From Bryobacterales bacterium (GTDB taxonomy: Bacteria > Acidobacteriota > Terriglobia > Bryobacterales > Bryobacteraceae), in the NCBI GenBank assembly GCA_026954325.1, contig JAIXKK010000068.1, positions 1-45,270 of the forward strand: a stretch of 45,270 nucleotides of DNA, written 5' to 3'. The translations under genes and the position numbers were made by a program. The notes under the pieces are model-generated. The model saw only the letters and a list, made by a program, of their open reading frames with translations, was not told where the DNA came from and ran no database searches. The number at the start of each line of letters is the position of its first letter. The first letter of the stretch is position 1. Shown one piece after another: positions 7,542 through 15,987 of the stretch.

Positions 7542-8567
7542 CTATGCGGACTTGATCTCGGTCCAGATCCGGTCGCGCAGCCGCTGCGCTTTCGCGCTCA
7601 ACGGCCGAAACCACTCCCCGCGCGCGAGCGTTCCTCGCGGCGGATACAGCGCCTCGTTGTTCCTCATCTCCGCCGGCAACAGCGCCCGGGCCGAAGCGTT
7701 GCACGTGCTTTCCAGTTTCGTCAGCGCGATCCGGGCCGCCACCTCGGGCCGCGTCAGGTAGCCGATGAAGTCATGCGCCAGTTGGCTTCGCTTCGATTCC
7801 CGGAGGATGGCAATGTTGTCCGCGTAGAGCGGATAACCCTCCCGCGGATAGACGAAGCGCAATTTGTCCCCCGCCGTCTCCATGGCCCGCATCGCCGTGG
7901 AGCGCCACGCCTGAGCAGCCAGAAGCTCTCCCGCCACCAGTTGATCCCGCACAATCTCGTTCACGTAGGCTCGCAGCATCGGCTTCTGCCGCGCTGCCTC
8001 CGCCTCCGCCCGCGCCAGTTGCGACGGATCTTCGGAATTCAGTCCGTAACCGAGCTTCTTGAGACAAGCCCCGATTACCTCGGCCGGGTCATCGAGCATT
8101 GTAATCCTGCCGCGGAATCCCGGCGCCCACAGGTCAGCCCATGCCCCAGGGGCGGGCGCGAGTGTGCTCTGGTAAAGAATCCCCGTCGCGCCCCACATGT
8201 ACGGAATCGCATACCGCAATTCCTTGTCCCATGGTGGGGACTGGAAGCGCCGGTCCAGGACTCCCATGTGCGGCAGACGGGAATGGTCGAGCGGAGCGAG
8301 CAATCCCAATTCGACCATCGGCTGGACGAAATAGTTGGTGGGAAACACCACATCCCACCCCGAATTCCCGCTCATCACCCTGGCCAGCATCTCCTCGGCG
8401 CTTTCAAACACCCCGTAGCGGACCTTCACGCCGAACTCCCGCTCGAAGTTCGGAATCGTCTCCGGAGCCACGTACTCCGGCCAATTGAGTACGTTCAGCC
8501 GCCTGCCCGCGGAGCGCGAGCATCCCGCAAGACCGGGAAGCGAGAGTAGAAAGACACGCCGGTTCAC
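7542..8567 (-). CDS. potD: Spermidine/putrescine ABC transporter substrate-binding lipoprotein
   Basis: 341 aa from a GTG that overlaps the potC stop (GTGA). The N-terminus MNRRVFLLSLPGLAGC is a lipoprotein signal with lipobox LAGC. It is followed by LNVLNWPEYVAPETIPNFE, the classic start of mature PotD/PotF proteins. Further landmarks are GWDVVFPTNYFVQPMVELGL (~110-130) and IPYMWGATGILY. It should capture polyamines in the periplasm and present them to PotBC. It is the last gene of a four-gene unit in which every junction overlaps by 4 bp. Confidence 0.93.
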   Translation of the reverse strand: MNRRVFLLSLPGLAGCSRSAGRRLNVLNWPEYVAPETIPNFEREFGVKVRYGVFESAEEMLARVMSGNSGWDVVFPTNYFVQPMVELGLLAPLDHSRLPHMGVLDRRFQSPPWDKELRYAIPYMWGATGILYQSTLAPAPGAWADLWAPGFRGRITMLDDPAEVIGACLKKLGYGLNSEDPSQLARAEAEAARQKPMLRAYVNEIVRDQLVAGELLAAQAWRSTAMRAMETAGDKLRFVYPREGYPLYADNIAILRESKRSQLAHDFIGYLTRPEVAARIALTKLESTCNASARALLPAEMRNNEALYPPRGTLARGEWFRPLSAKAQRLRDRIWTEIKSA

Positions 8568-9340
8568 CGCTCCGCCTCGTTTCTCTCGAGCCGGCTGCTT
8601 ACCAGAATGAGTCCGCCGAGCGCCACGACAATCAGCGTCGAAATCGCGTTTACGGAAGGATTGAATCCCTTCCGCGCCATCGCGTAAATCACCATCGGCA
8701 GTGTTTCGGAATCCACGCCCGCAACCAGGCTGGTGATGACGTAGTCATCAAATGAAGTGATGAACACCAGCAGCGCGGCCGATGCCACCGCCGGAGCCAA
8801 CTGCGGCAGGGTCACCCGCAGGAAGGCTTGCCACTCCGTTGCTCCCAGATCCATGGCCGCCTCTTCGAGCGAGGCGTCGAATGCTCGCAACCGCGCCGAC
8901 ACAACCGTTACCACGTACGCCGTGCAGAACATCACGTGGGCCAGAATCACCGTGTGCATCCCCAGCCGGATTGCCAGGTAGCGGAAGATCCACTGGTAGA
9001 GCGCCAGCAGAGAGATGCCCATCACGATCTCCGGCGTCACCAGGGAAAGATAAAGCGACGTTGTGATCCATGGGGAGTTACGTTTCCACAGTCCATAGGC
9101 GCCCAGCGTTCCCACGGCCGTAGCCAGCAGCGTGGCGGCTAACGCGATCAGAAGACTGTTCCCCGTGGCTTCCGCGAGTTGCGTATCCGCGAATGCCGCC
9201 TTGTACCACGTGAGAGAAAAGCCTTCCCATTGCGTGAAGCGCGAGGAGTTGAAGCTGAACACGGCCAGCACAACCAGGGGAAGATGCAGAAACGCATAGG
9301 CAGCTACGGCATAGACCGAGAGCCACCGGCTGTTTTTCAT
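8564..9340 (-). CDS. potC: Polyamine ABC transporter permease PotC
   Basis: 258 aa from ATG 9340 (MKNSRWLSVYAVAAYAFL), which overlaps the potB stop as ATGA. The frame is open further upstream, but only in the shadow of potB. About six membrane spans are visible. The cytoplasmic coupling motif EEAAMDLGATEWQAFLRVTL, the EAA loop of binding-protein-dependent permeases, is followed by PQLAPAVASAALLVF. The TSFDDYVITSL segment is typical of PotC-type subunits. It pairs with PotB in the inner membrane. Confidence 0.93.
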   Translation of the reverse strand: MKNSRWLSVYAVAAYAFLHLPLVVLAVFSFNSSRFTQWEGFSLTWYKAAFADTQLAEATGNSLLIALAATLLATAVGTLGAYGLWKRNSPWITTSLYLSLVTPEIVMGISLLALYQWIFRYLAIRLGMHTVILAHVMFCTAYVVTVVSARLRAFDASLEEAAMDLGATEWQAFLRVTLPQLAPAVASAALLVFITSFDDYVITSLVAGVDSETLPMVIYAMARKGFNPSVNAISTLIVVALGGLILVSSRLERNEAER

Positions 9341-10167
9341 AGCAACCCCTCGGATCCGCGCCGCTGCAGTGGAACAAGCAGCCCCATCACCACCAGCATG
9401 AGAATCAGAGACAGGGCGGCGCCGAAAGGCCAGTCCCGTGCCGTGGTGAACTGGTTCTGCACCAGGTTGCCGATCATGATGGTCTTTCCGCCTCCCAGCA
9501 GGTCCGGCGTCAGGTAAGCGCCCAGAGAGGAGATAAAGACGAGAATGGAGCCTGCCAGGATTCCGGGCTTGGATAAGGGTACGATCACATGCAGCAGCGT
9601 GGCGCCCGGAGTCGCGCCAAGGTCGGCCGAAGCCTCGATCAGCGACTTGTCCAGCCGCTCCAATGTTGCGAAGACCGGCAGCACCATGAACGGCAGATAC
9701 CCGTACACGAGCCCCAGAATCACCGCGAATGGAGTGTACAGCAGCGTAAGTGGTTCGCGAATCACACCCGCGGCGAGAAGCGCCGAATTGATCAGCCCCG
9801 TATCCCGCAGCAGGAACATCCATGCGTAGGTCCGCACCAGGAAACTGCTCCAGAAAGGAACCATCACCAGCGACAGGTACAGATTCCTGCGCCGTCCGGC
9901 CCGCGCGATGAACAGCGCCAGCGGGAATCCCAGCATCAGACAGATCGCGGTGACGATCACCGCATATAGAAGCGAGCGCCACAGGATGGCCGCGTACAAC
10001 GGATCAGCCAGACGTGAATAGTTTTCCCAGGTCAGGGGAGAAAACACACCGCCGTAAGGTCCGCGCGTCAGCAGGCTGTAGGCGAAGATGATGCCGAGAG
10101 GAATTAGAAAAAGCCCTCCCAGCAGTGCTCCCGCCGGGGTCAGGCACCAAAACCGGAGGCGGTTCAT
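9337..10167 (-). CDS. potB: Polyamine ABC transporter permease PotB
   Basis: 276 aa from ATG 10167 (MNRLRFWCLTPAG), overlapping the potA stop by 4 bp. A longer open frame upstream is the shadow of potA. Six hydrophobic spans are visible, including LLGGLFLIPLGIIFAYSLL. The EAA loop IEASADLGATPGATLLHVIV precedes PLSKPGILAGSILVFI. The PYGGVFSPLTWENYSRL periplasmic segment is typical of PotB/PotH. It forms the import channel with PotC. Confidence 0.93.
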   Translation of the reverse strand: MNRLRFWCLTPAGALLGGLFLIPLGIIFAYSLLTRGPYGGVFSPLTWENYSRLADPLYAAILWRSLLYAVIVTAICLMLGFPLALFIARAGRRRNLYLSLVMVPFWSSFLVRTYAWMFLLRDTGLINSALLAAGVIREPLTLLYTPFAVILGLVYGYLPFMVLPVFATLERLDKSLIEASADLGATPGATLLHVIVPLSKPGILAGSILVFISSLGAYLTPDLLGGGKTIMIGNLVQNQFTTARDWPFGAALSLILMLVVMGLLVPLQRRGSEGLL

Positions 10168-11138
10168 TGGCTTGCCGCGGGGAACTGCATTTCGTCCTCC
10201 GCGCGCCACCACAGGTGGACATCCTGCCCGGGCGAAACCATGTGAGAGTCGCGAGGGACTTCGCAAACCGCAATCGCTCCGCCGTCGAAGGAAACCTCCA
10301 CGTGATAGCACTTGCCAAGGAAGGTGGCCGACCGTACCGTGGCCCTGCGCGACCTCGCCTCCGGCGGCGCCGGACCTGTGGATACGCGCGTGGATTCCGG
10401 CCGCACCCCAATGTCTTCCATCCAGTTGATCGCTCCCAGGAAGCCGGCGACGAACCGGGTGGCGGGGCGCAGATATATTTCCTGCGGGGCCCCCGTCTGC
10501 TCGAGCCGTCCGCCATTCATCACGGCAATGTGATCGGAGAGCGAAAGGGCCTCCTCCTGATCATGCGTAACCATGAGAAACGTGATCCCTACATTCCGCT
10601 GAATGCTCCTCAATTCGGCGCGCACCTGCTTGCGCAGTTGTGGATCGAGAGCCGAAAGCGGTTCGTCGAGCAGCAGCACTTCAGGCGCCAGCACCAGCGA
10701 TCGCGCCAGGGCCACACGCTGCCGCTCCCCGCCGGAAAGCTGATGTGGATAGCGCGACTCCTTACCCGCAATCCGCAGCAGGTCGAGCACCTTGCGCACG
10801 GGTTCCGCCATCTGGCGGTCACCCCGCCGCAGTAACCCGAATTCGATATTCCCGCGCACGGTAAGGTGCGGAAACAGCGCATAGTTTTGAAATACCGTGC
10901 TCAGGTTCCGCTCGTACGGCCGGAGGTGCTCCATCCGCGAACCGTTTAGAAGAAGTTCGCCGCTGGTGGGCTCCTCGAAGCCCGCAATCAGCCGCAGCGT
11001 GGTGGTCTTGCCGCATCCCGACGGGCCCACCAGCGTGAACAGCGCGCCGCGCGGAACCCGAAGCGATAGATTGTCGACGGCGCGGTGGCCGGGATAGTGC
11101 TTCGAGATTCTGCTTAGCTCGAGTACCGCGTCGTCCAT
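10164..11138 (-). CDS. potA: Polyamine ABC transporter ATP-binding protein PotA
   Basis: 324 aa. First gene of the potABCD unit. Walker A GPSGCGKTT (38-46), Q-loop VFQNYALFPHLTV, signature LSGGERQRVALAR (134-146), Walker B EVLLLDEP (153-160) and H-loop THDQEEAL are all intact. A C-terminal TOBE-like regulatory region (from ~240) has FLGKCYHVEVSF and VCEVPRDSHMVSPGQDVHLWW. It powers polyamine import at the inner membrane. The start is 24 bp after the stop of the Rpn-like gene on the same strand, so read-through from that gene is possible. Confidence 0.95.
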   Translation of the reverse strand: MDDAVLELSRISKHYPGHRAVDNLSLRVPRGALFTLVGPSGCGKTTTLRLIAGFEEPTSGELLLNGSRMEHLRPYERNLSTVFQNYALFPHLTVRGNIEFGLLRRGDRQMAEPVRKVLDLLRIAGKESRYPHQLSGGERQRVALARSLVLAPEVLLLDEPLSALDPQLRKQVRAELRSIQRNVGITFLMVTHDQEEALSLSDHIAVMNGGRLEQTGAPQEIYLRPATRFVAGFLGAINWMEDIGVRPESTRVSTGPAPPEARSRRATVRSATFLGKCYHVEVSFDGGAIAVCEVPRDSHMVSPGQDVHLWWRAEDEMQFPAASQ

Positions 11139-11162
11139 CGATTCAGACGGATCCGTTCCGGT

Positions 11163-12050
11163 TTACCGCAAAGCCTCTTCGGCTGTCGTGGAGTCCATCA
11201 ACTGCAAGCTCCATCGCTCCAGCGTCTCCAGATCCGCTGCTTCAACCCTTCGCGCCAGATTCGCGGGTAAGGGTCCGAATCGCCTCTCCAGTTGCCTTGC
11301 CAGTATACCCCTGGCTGCCTCGGTCCGCCCCCGCGCCATTCCCTGCTCGATTCCCTTCACCATCCCCTTCACCATCCCCTGTTCGATCCCCTTCACCAGC
11401 CCTTGTTCTTCTCCCTGGTGAAAGATCTCGGCCAGCCACTCATTCTCCATGATGTCGATTTCGATGGGCATACGCTCAATCTCCTCTTTGACTGCCGGAA
11501 CCAAGCCTCTCAATCCGGATAGTATCACAAGCTTCGCCAGCCAACTCTGCCTCTTGGACGCTTCGGTATTAGCGATCCTTCTGAGCAGCCTTGCCACTGC
11601 CGGCCGGTAATCCACGAGCCTTCCCAGCATTCCTAGCAGGTTGTCCTCGAGAAACGGACTCTCCAACAACTCGGTTGTATCCACTTCCTGAAGATTGACA
11701 ACAGGATACGAGTAGTCCAAGCCCGGTTCCGAAATCCGATCCGGTATCCGTACCGGTCCTTTGCCCAGCCACAGCACAATCTGCAAGGGCACGCGCTGGT
11801 AGGTCTCCCATATGCGCTGCCGGTAGCTCAGCATGCGGTGCCCGAAAAACGTCACCGGTTGAGCCTGCAACTCGAGGTGGACGATCCGCTCATCGGCCAG
11901 TTCAAACAGCAAATCCGGACGCAGGTTCTCCACCTTCGGCAGTTCCGTGGTCAGCACCCGGCTCACCTTCACCGGTTCTCCCACCAGGAGCCCCAACAGC
12001 AACTCCGGCCGGTCCAATAGCAATTCCTTAATGGTCGTGTCGTACCGCAC
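11163..12050 (-). CDS. Rpn/YhgA-like PD-(D/E)XK nuclease family protein with tandem-repeat linker
   Basis: 295 aa from a GTG at 12050. The N-terminal half looks like the Rpn (recombination-promoting nuclease, 'putative transposase') fold: MRYDTTIKELLLDRPELLL, then RPDLLFELADERIVHLELQA (~44-63), which supplies the D...ExQ part of a PD-(D/E)XK site. A linker at ~213-240 repeats the unit GMVKG/GIEQG (EQGLVKGIEQGMVKGMVKG). It ends with a helical RQLERRFGPLPANL region. Rpn proteins cleave DNA and raise RecA-independent recombination; the biological role is unsettled and some act in phage defence. The linker repeat can expand or shrink by slippage. Confidence 0.75.
   Translation of the reverse strand: MRYDTTIKELLLDRPELLLGLLVGEPVKVSRVLTTELPKVENLRPDLLFELADERIVHLELQAQPVTFFGHRMLSYRQRIWETYQRVPLQIVLWLGKGPVRIPDRISEPGLDYSYPVVNLQEVDTTELLESPFLEDNLLGMLGRLVDYRPAVARLLRRIANTEASKRQSWLAKLVILSGLRGLVPAVKEEIERMPIEIDIMENEWLAEIFHQGEEQGLVKGIEQGMVKGMVKGIEQGMARGRTEAARGILARQLERRFGPLPANLARRVEAADLETLERWSLQLMDSTTAEEALR
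11335..11415. repeat. Short tandem repeat within the Rpn-like gene
   Basis: Imperfect 12- to 15-bp units related to CCCTTCACCATC repeat several times in this stretch and encode the GMVKG/GIEQG linker. The period is a multiple of 3, so unit loss or gain keeps the frame. Confidence 0.7.
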
Positions 12051-12092
12051 CTGGTAAGCCAGTGCCGGCAGCCGCAGATTCCTCTCTCCCCG

Positions 12093-12845
12093 TCACTGGC
12101 TGAGCGTGAAGTTCACCTCGATCGGCGCGATCACCTCCACCGGTTCCCCGCTCAAGAGCGTCGGCTGGTACGCCCATTGCCGAACCGCGTCCACCGCGGC
12201 GGCCACCAGCAAGGGGTGTCCGCTGATCACCTGAAGCTGCATGATGCGTCCCTCCCGATTGATGATGCCCATCAGTTTCACGGTTCCGGAAATACGCGCG
12301 GCCTTGGCGAGCGGCGGGTAGACGGGCAGCACACGGTGGATGATCTTTGCCGCCTGCACGCCGCTGCTGGTCCGGATGCGCGTGACCGGCTTCTCGGGAG
12401 ACTCCTGCTTCACTTCCCTCGATTTCTCCGCCGGGGGCGGCGGAGTCTGCGTGGCGATGCGGCCGATCCATGCGTTTTCGAAGCCTGTCCCTCCAGGCAC
12501 ACCCCGGCCCGAACTGAGACTGGGAGCGGCGTCATCGGGAAGAGTTGCCTCGATGATGCGGCTGATCTTGTCCGGAATATGCGTGTAGGCAAATAGCCGG
12601 GCGTTCTGGAACATGCCGCGCACCCCTTTCGGCACATCCACCAGCTTCATGGGAGCCGGTGGGGGTGGGGGCGCCGGAGGCGCCATGACGCTCGAATTCA
12701 ATCGCACAATCGATGGCCCCTGCACGAGAAACAGCGGCACGACAACCGCTGCGCAGAGTGCCGCCATCTGTACACCCATGGATGCGGCGAATGTGACGCT
12801 TCGCGCGGCGCCTCGCGGCCCCGCAAGCAATGCCTGCTCGAACAT
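12093..12845 (-). CDS. TonB-like energy transducer
   Basis: 250 aa. The ATG at 12845 has a strong Shine-Dalgarno (AAGGAGAGGA) upstream. An N-terminal membrane span (~25-45, MAALCAAVVVPLFLV) is followed by a proline-rich segment (APPAPPPPPAP, ~55-65), a long periplasmic spacer, and a C-terminal TonB domain (~165-250). Its landmarks are VYPPLAKAARISGTVKLMGI, GRIMQLQVISGHPLL and AVRQWAYQPTLLSGEPVE. It should transmit proton-motive force to outer-membrane receptors, but no ExbBD or receptor is adjacent. It is divergent from the TPR gene at 12909. Confidence 0.85.
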   Translation of the reverse strand: MFEQALLAGPRGAARSVTFAASMGVQMAALCAAVVVPLFLVQGPSIVRLNSSVMAPPAPPPPPAPMKLVDVPKGVRGMFQNARLFAYTHIPDKISRIIEATLPDDAAPSLSSGRGVPGGTGFENAWIGRIATQTPPPPAEKSREVKQESPEKPVTRIRTSSGVQAAKIIHRVLPVYPPLAKAARISGTVKLMGIINREGRIMQLQVISGHPLLVAAAVDAVRQWAYQPTLLSGEPVEVIAPIEVNFTLSQ

Positions 12846-12908
12846 GATGTCCTCTCCTTCCGGATCGTGTCAGCGAATGTTCCGGGGCCCCGGCGTCGTC
12901 GCTCTCGA

Positions 12909-13988
12909 ATGGGTTTGACACCGCTTGTCCGCCGGTGGTTCCCGGCTAAAGATCCGAACCCGAACATCCGATTCCTGTACATCGTGATTTGGCTGCTGAT
13001 CACCGGCGCCGCCATCGCCACCCTGCTGCTGTGGCGCTTCCGGTCACCGAAACATCAGTGGTCCGCGGCCGCAAAGCGGGCTGGGGCCGCCTTTGACCGC
13101 CGGGACTGGCTTCAGGCGGAGCGTCATTGCCGTGTCTGTCTTTCTATCGCCATGGTGCTCGAAGAGCCCGCGAGAGCGATGTACGAGGGTCACAGCCTCA
13201 TGCAGCTTAGTCACGCTCTCTACCGCCTGGGGAAAATGCGGGAGGCCGAAAACACGCTCCGGCAGGCCCTGCCCCGGCTGCGCGCCAGCTTCGCCGGCGG
13301 ACACCCGGGAATCTCGGCCGGACATGCGCTTTGGGGAGACCTCTGCATGGACCAGGGGCGTTATCCCGAGGCCGAGCAACAGTATGAGCGCGCCGTCGCC
13401 GCCGATGAGCAGATCGGCAACGTCGGAATGATGATCTTTGCGCTCCAGCGCCTGGGAGAGGTGCTTATTCAACAAGCGCGCTGGAATGACGCCGAAGAGG
13501 TCATCGACCGCTGCGTGAAGCTCGAAATCCAGGTCCTGCGCGAGGAACTGCGGCGCACTGGAGAGCAGCCCGATGGCTCCCAGATTATCTCCATGAGCCT
13601 CCCCGATCTCTACTTCAGCCAGCGCCGCTTCGAGGACGCAACCCGTGTCTATCAGCAAAAGGTCGATTACTGGGAACACACCCACGTCCGGCCGGACAGT
13701 ATCGACCTCGGCCGTCTCCAGACGCGCCTCGGCATCGCCCAGGCGATGACGGGGCACTACGAAGGCTCCGTCGAGATGCTGCGCAGGGCGGCCGAAACCT
13801 ACCGTCGTGAGTGGAGCGTCGACCATCCCAGGGTCGCGGTCAGCCTCGCCCGGCTCGCCGTCGTCCTCGAGCGCGCTCACCGCGCCGAAGAAGCCAGGGC
13901 AGCCGCCCATGGAGCCCGTGAACTGCTGGCAGCCAAGGGACTCCAGGAACATCCCGAATTTCAACGTCTGTCGGGGTTGGTTTCCTGA
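12909..13988 (+). CDS. Membrane-anchored TPR protein
   Basis: About 359 aa from ATG 12909; a GTG at 12867 would add 14 residues, and neither has a clear ribosome site. A basic start and one membrane span (~20-42, RFLYIVIWLLITGAAIATLL) lead into tetratricopeptide-type helical repeats through most of the protein, e.g. LGKMREAENTLRQALPRL, QGRYPEAEQQYERAVAADEQ, QARWNDAEEVIDRCVKLE and TGHYEGSVEMLRRAAETYRR. It is probably an assembly scaffold at the membrane; partners are unknown. It is divergent from the TonB-like gene and convergent with the ABC exporter. Confidence 0.75.
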   Translation: MGLTPLVRRWFPAKDPNPNIRFLYIVIWLLITGAAIATLLLWRFRSPKHQWSAAAKRAGAAFDRRDWLQAERHCRVCLSIAMVLEEPARAMYEGHSLMQLSHALYRLGKMREAENTLRQALPRLRASFAGGHPGISAGHALWGDLCMDQGRYPEAEQQYERAVAADEQIGNVGMMIFALQRLGEVLIQQARWNDAEEVIDRCVKLEIQVLREELRRTGEQPDGSQIISMSLPDLYFSQRRFEDATRVYQQKVDYWEHTHVRPDSIDLGRLQTRLGIAQAMTGHYEGSVEMLRRAAETYRREWSVDHPRVAVSLARLAVVLERAHRAEEARAAAHGARELLAAKGLQEHPEFQRLSGLVS

Positions 13989-14010
13989 TCCGCGTTCCTC
14001 GGGCGGCTTC

Positions 14011-14700
14011 TCAAGGGTGAATGATCCGGCCGTCCCTCATGTGGACAATGCGATGCGCGTAGGCCGCCGCCTCCGGGTTGTGGGTAATCATCAGGATCGT
14101 CTGCCCTGTCTGCTCGTTTAAATCACGCAACAGCTTCAGTACGACCTCGGAGTTCTCCGTGTCCAGATTCCCCGTGGGCTCGTCGGCGAGCACCAGCGCC
14201 GGATGGTTGACAATCGCTCGCGCAATGGCTACCCGCTGCTGCTCTCCGCCGGATAGCGACCGCGGCTTGTGATCCAACCTGTGGCCGACACCCAGCAATT
14301 CGAGCGTTCGCCGGAACCACGCCGCGGTCTCCGGCTTGTGAGTTTGCCCGGCAATAAATTGCGCCATCGTAATGTTGTCCTGCGCGCTCAAGGTGGGCAG
14401 CAGATTGTACTTCTGAAATACAAACCCCACCAGGTCCCGGCGGACGCGCGTTCGTTCGGTATCGCTCATGAGCGCAAGTTCTTTACCGTCGATGATGACC
14501 GAGCCCGAACTGGCGCTCGCCAGCCCGCCGAGAATGTAAAACAGCGTCGATTTCCCGGATCCCGACGGCCCCACGATGGCGATGAACTCCCCGCGCCGTA
14601 CGGTCAGGTCAACACCACGCAGCGCGTGCACTTCCACGTCGCCCATGCGGTAGATCTTTGCCAGGTTCCGTACCTGGATCAGCGGTTGCGGCTCACTCAT
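14011..14700 (-). CDS. ABC exporter ATP-binding protein (LolD/MacB type)
   Basis: 229 aa. Walker A GPSGSGKST (44-52), signature LSGGEQQRVAIARA (149-162), and LVLADEPTGNLDTENS, where PTGNLD is the hallmark of LolD/MacB/FtsE-type ATPases that work with FtsX-like permeases. It starts 8 bp inside the end of the permease gene, so the two are translationally coupled. It should drive mechanotransmission rather than simple import; the cargo (lipoprotein, peptide or drug) is unknown. Confidence 0.93.
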   Translation of the reverse strand: MSEPQPLIQVRNLAKIYRMGDVEVHALRGVDLTVRRGEFIAIVGPSGSGKSTLFYILGGLASASSGSVIIDGKELALMSDTERTRVRRDLVGFVFQKYNLLPTLSAQDNITMAQFIAGQTHKPETAAWFRRTLELLGVGHRLDHKPRSLSGGEQQRVAIARAIVNHPALVLADEPTGNLDTENSEVVLKLLRDLNEQTGQTILMITHNPEAAAYAHRIVHMRDGRIIHP

Positions 14701-15841
14701 ACGCCAATGCCTCGATGGCGTCCTGCCGCGCCGCTTTCCAGCCGGGGTATAAGGCGCCCAGCAAAGATCCTGCCAGGGAAACCAGAGTGGCGATGGGCCA
14801 CCAGTCCGGTACGATGATCTGCGTCAATGAGCCGGGAACATACCGCATGATCGCCCAGCGCGTGCCGTACGTGAACAGGATGCCTGCCGCCGTTCCGATC
14901 AGGGCAAGAATCACCGTCTCCCGTACGAGAATTCCCAGCACCATGCCCGGCGTTGCTCCGAGCGCCTTCAGAATGCCGATTTCCCTTGTACGTTCCAATA
15001 CCGCCGTGTACATCGAGAGGAACACCACCAGGAACCCCACCACGATCGAGATTCCAATCACTACGTAGATGAAGGCTTTCAGCCCGGGAATGTTATCCAC
15101 GGAGATCAGGGACACGTACTCGGCAATCGAGTAGATCTGGTAATCGGGCAGCGCCGCCCGGATGGCTTTCATCGCCTCCCGCAGATTCGCCGGATCATCC
15201 AGCTTCACGTAGATCATGGTCAGCTTTCCCGTATTCGCCGACAGATCCTGCAGGATTTTCAGCGGTATGAAAAGGCGCGCCAGCTTGCCCGGCTGCACGA
15301 TGCCGCATACATGCCACTTCCGGTTGAGGAAGGTGTATTCGTCCCCCACATCAAGGTGATATTGCCGCGCCCAGTATTCATCGACGATCACATCGTCCGG
15401 ATTCCGGAACGGCCCCCCCTTGATGTACTTGAAGCCGCCGCTCATCCGCGAAAAGCTGTCCAGATCAATGCCTGTAATGCTGTTCGCGCCTCCTATGGGG
15501 TGAACCACCGTCCCCGTGGCCACGGCCACGTGCGGCAGCTTACCTACGAAACTCAACACCTTCTCCGGAATGGGAGCCGTGCTAAGGCCGATGATGGAAC
15601 TGCCGGGGGGCCGGATCAGGATGTCGGCGCCGGCGCCCTTCGAGCGCTGGCTCATATCCTCGAGGGTTCCGAAACTGAGGCCGACCAGGGTGAGAATCAT
15701 GGTCACCTGCACGCCCACGGCAGTGGCGCTCAGCACGGTTCGAACCCAGCGATGTTTGAGATTCTGGAAAACGAGCTTGTTTATCAAAGATGGCGCACCT
15801 GATGCTCCGGCGGGTTGACGATCGAGCCGGACAAAAGACAA
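14693..15841 (-). CDS. FtsX-like ABC permease (MacB/LolC type)
   Basis: About 382 aa. The most upstream start is TTG at 15841; another TTG at 15787 gives a start resembling other FtsX permeases (INKLVFQNLKHRWVRTVL). One N-terminal span is followed by a large periplasmic MacB-PCD-like domain (~60-255). A group of three spans follows (IYVVIGISIVVGFLVVFLS, LALIGTAAGILFTYG, LVSLAGSLLGALYPGW), with the cytoplasmic motif ERTREIGILKALGATPGMV between them. It forms a dimeric exporter with the downstream ATPase. A missing ATG and weak ribosome site suggest low or regulated translation. Confidence 0.9.
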   Translation of the reverse strand: MSFVRLDRQPAGASGAPSLINKLVFQNLKHRWVRTVLSATAVGVQVTMILTLVGLSFGTLEDMSQRSKGAGADILIRPPGSSIIGLSTAPIPEKVLSFVGKLPHVAVATGTVVHPIGGANSITGIDLDSFSRMSGGFKYIKGGPFRNPDDVIVDEYWARQYHLDVGDEYTFLNRKWHVCGIVQPGKLARLFIPLKILQDLSANTGKLTMIYVKLDDPANLREAMKAIRAALPDYQIYSIAEYVSLISVDNIPGLKAFIYVVIGISIVVGFLVVFLSMYTAVLERTREIGILKALGATPGMVLGILVRETVILALIGTAAGILFTYGTRWAIMRYVPGSLTQIIVPDWWPIATLVSLAGSLLGALYPGWKAARQDAIEALAYE

Positions 15842-15946
15842 ACTCCATTGTACGACGGGATGCCGCGGCCGGTCGTGAGAGCGGGAAAATGGGAGCTTAA
15901 GTGGCTTCTGAGGAACGGTTTAAGGTGGTCGCATGATGGCGCCGGA

Positions 15947-15983
15947 GGCGAACTCCGCCTATAGTCGAACCAAGGAGTTCGCC
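15947..15983 (+). promoter_or_regulatory. 10-bp dyad covering the ribosome-binding site of the BamE-like gene
   Basis: GGCGAACTCC (15947-15956) is perfectly complementary to GGAGTTCGCC (15974-15983). The right arm contains the AAGGAG Shine-Dalgarno of the ATG at 15988. A -10-like TATAGT (15960-15965) lies in the loop. If transcription starts upstream, the hairpin would hide the ribosome site; if TATAGT is the promoter, the dyad may instead be an operator. Confidence 0.45.
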
Positions 15984-15987
15984 GGCT

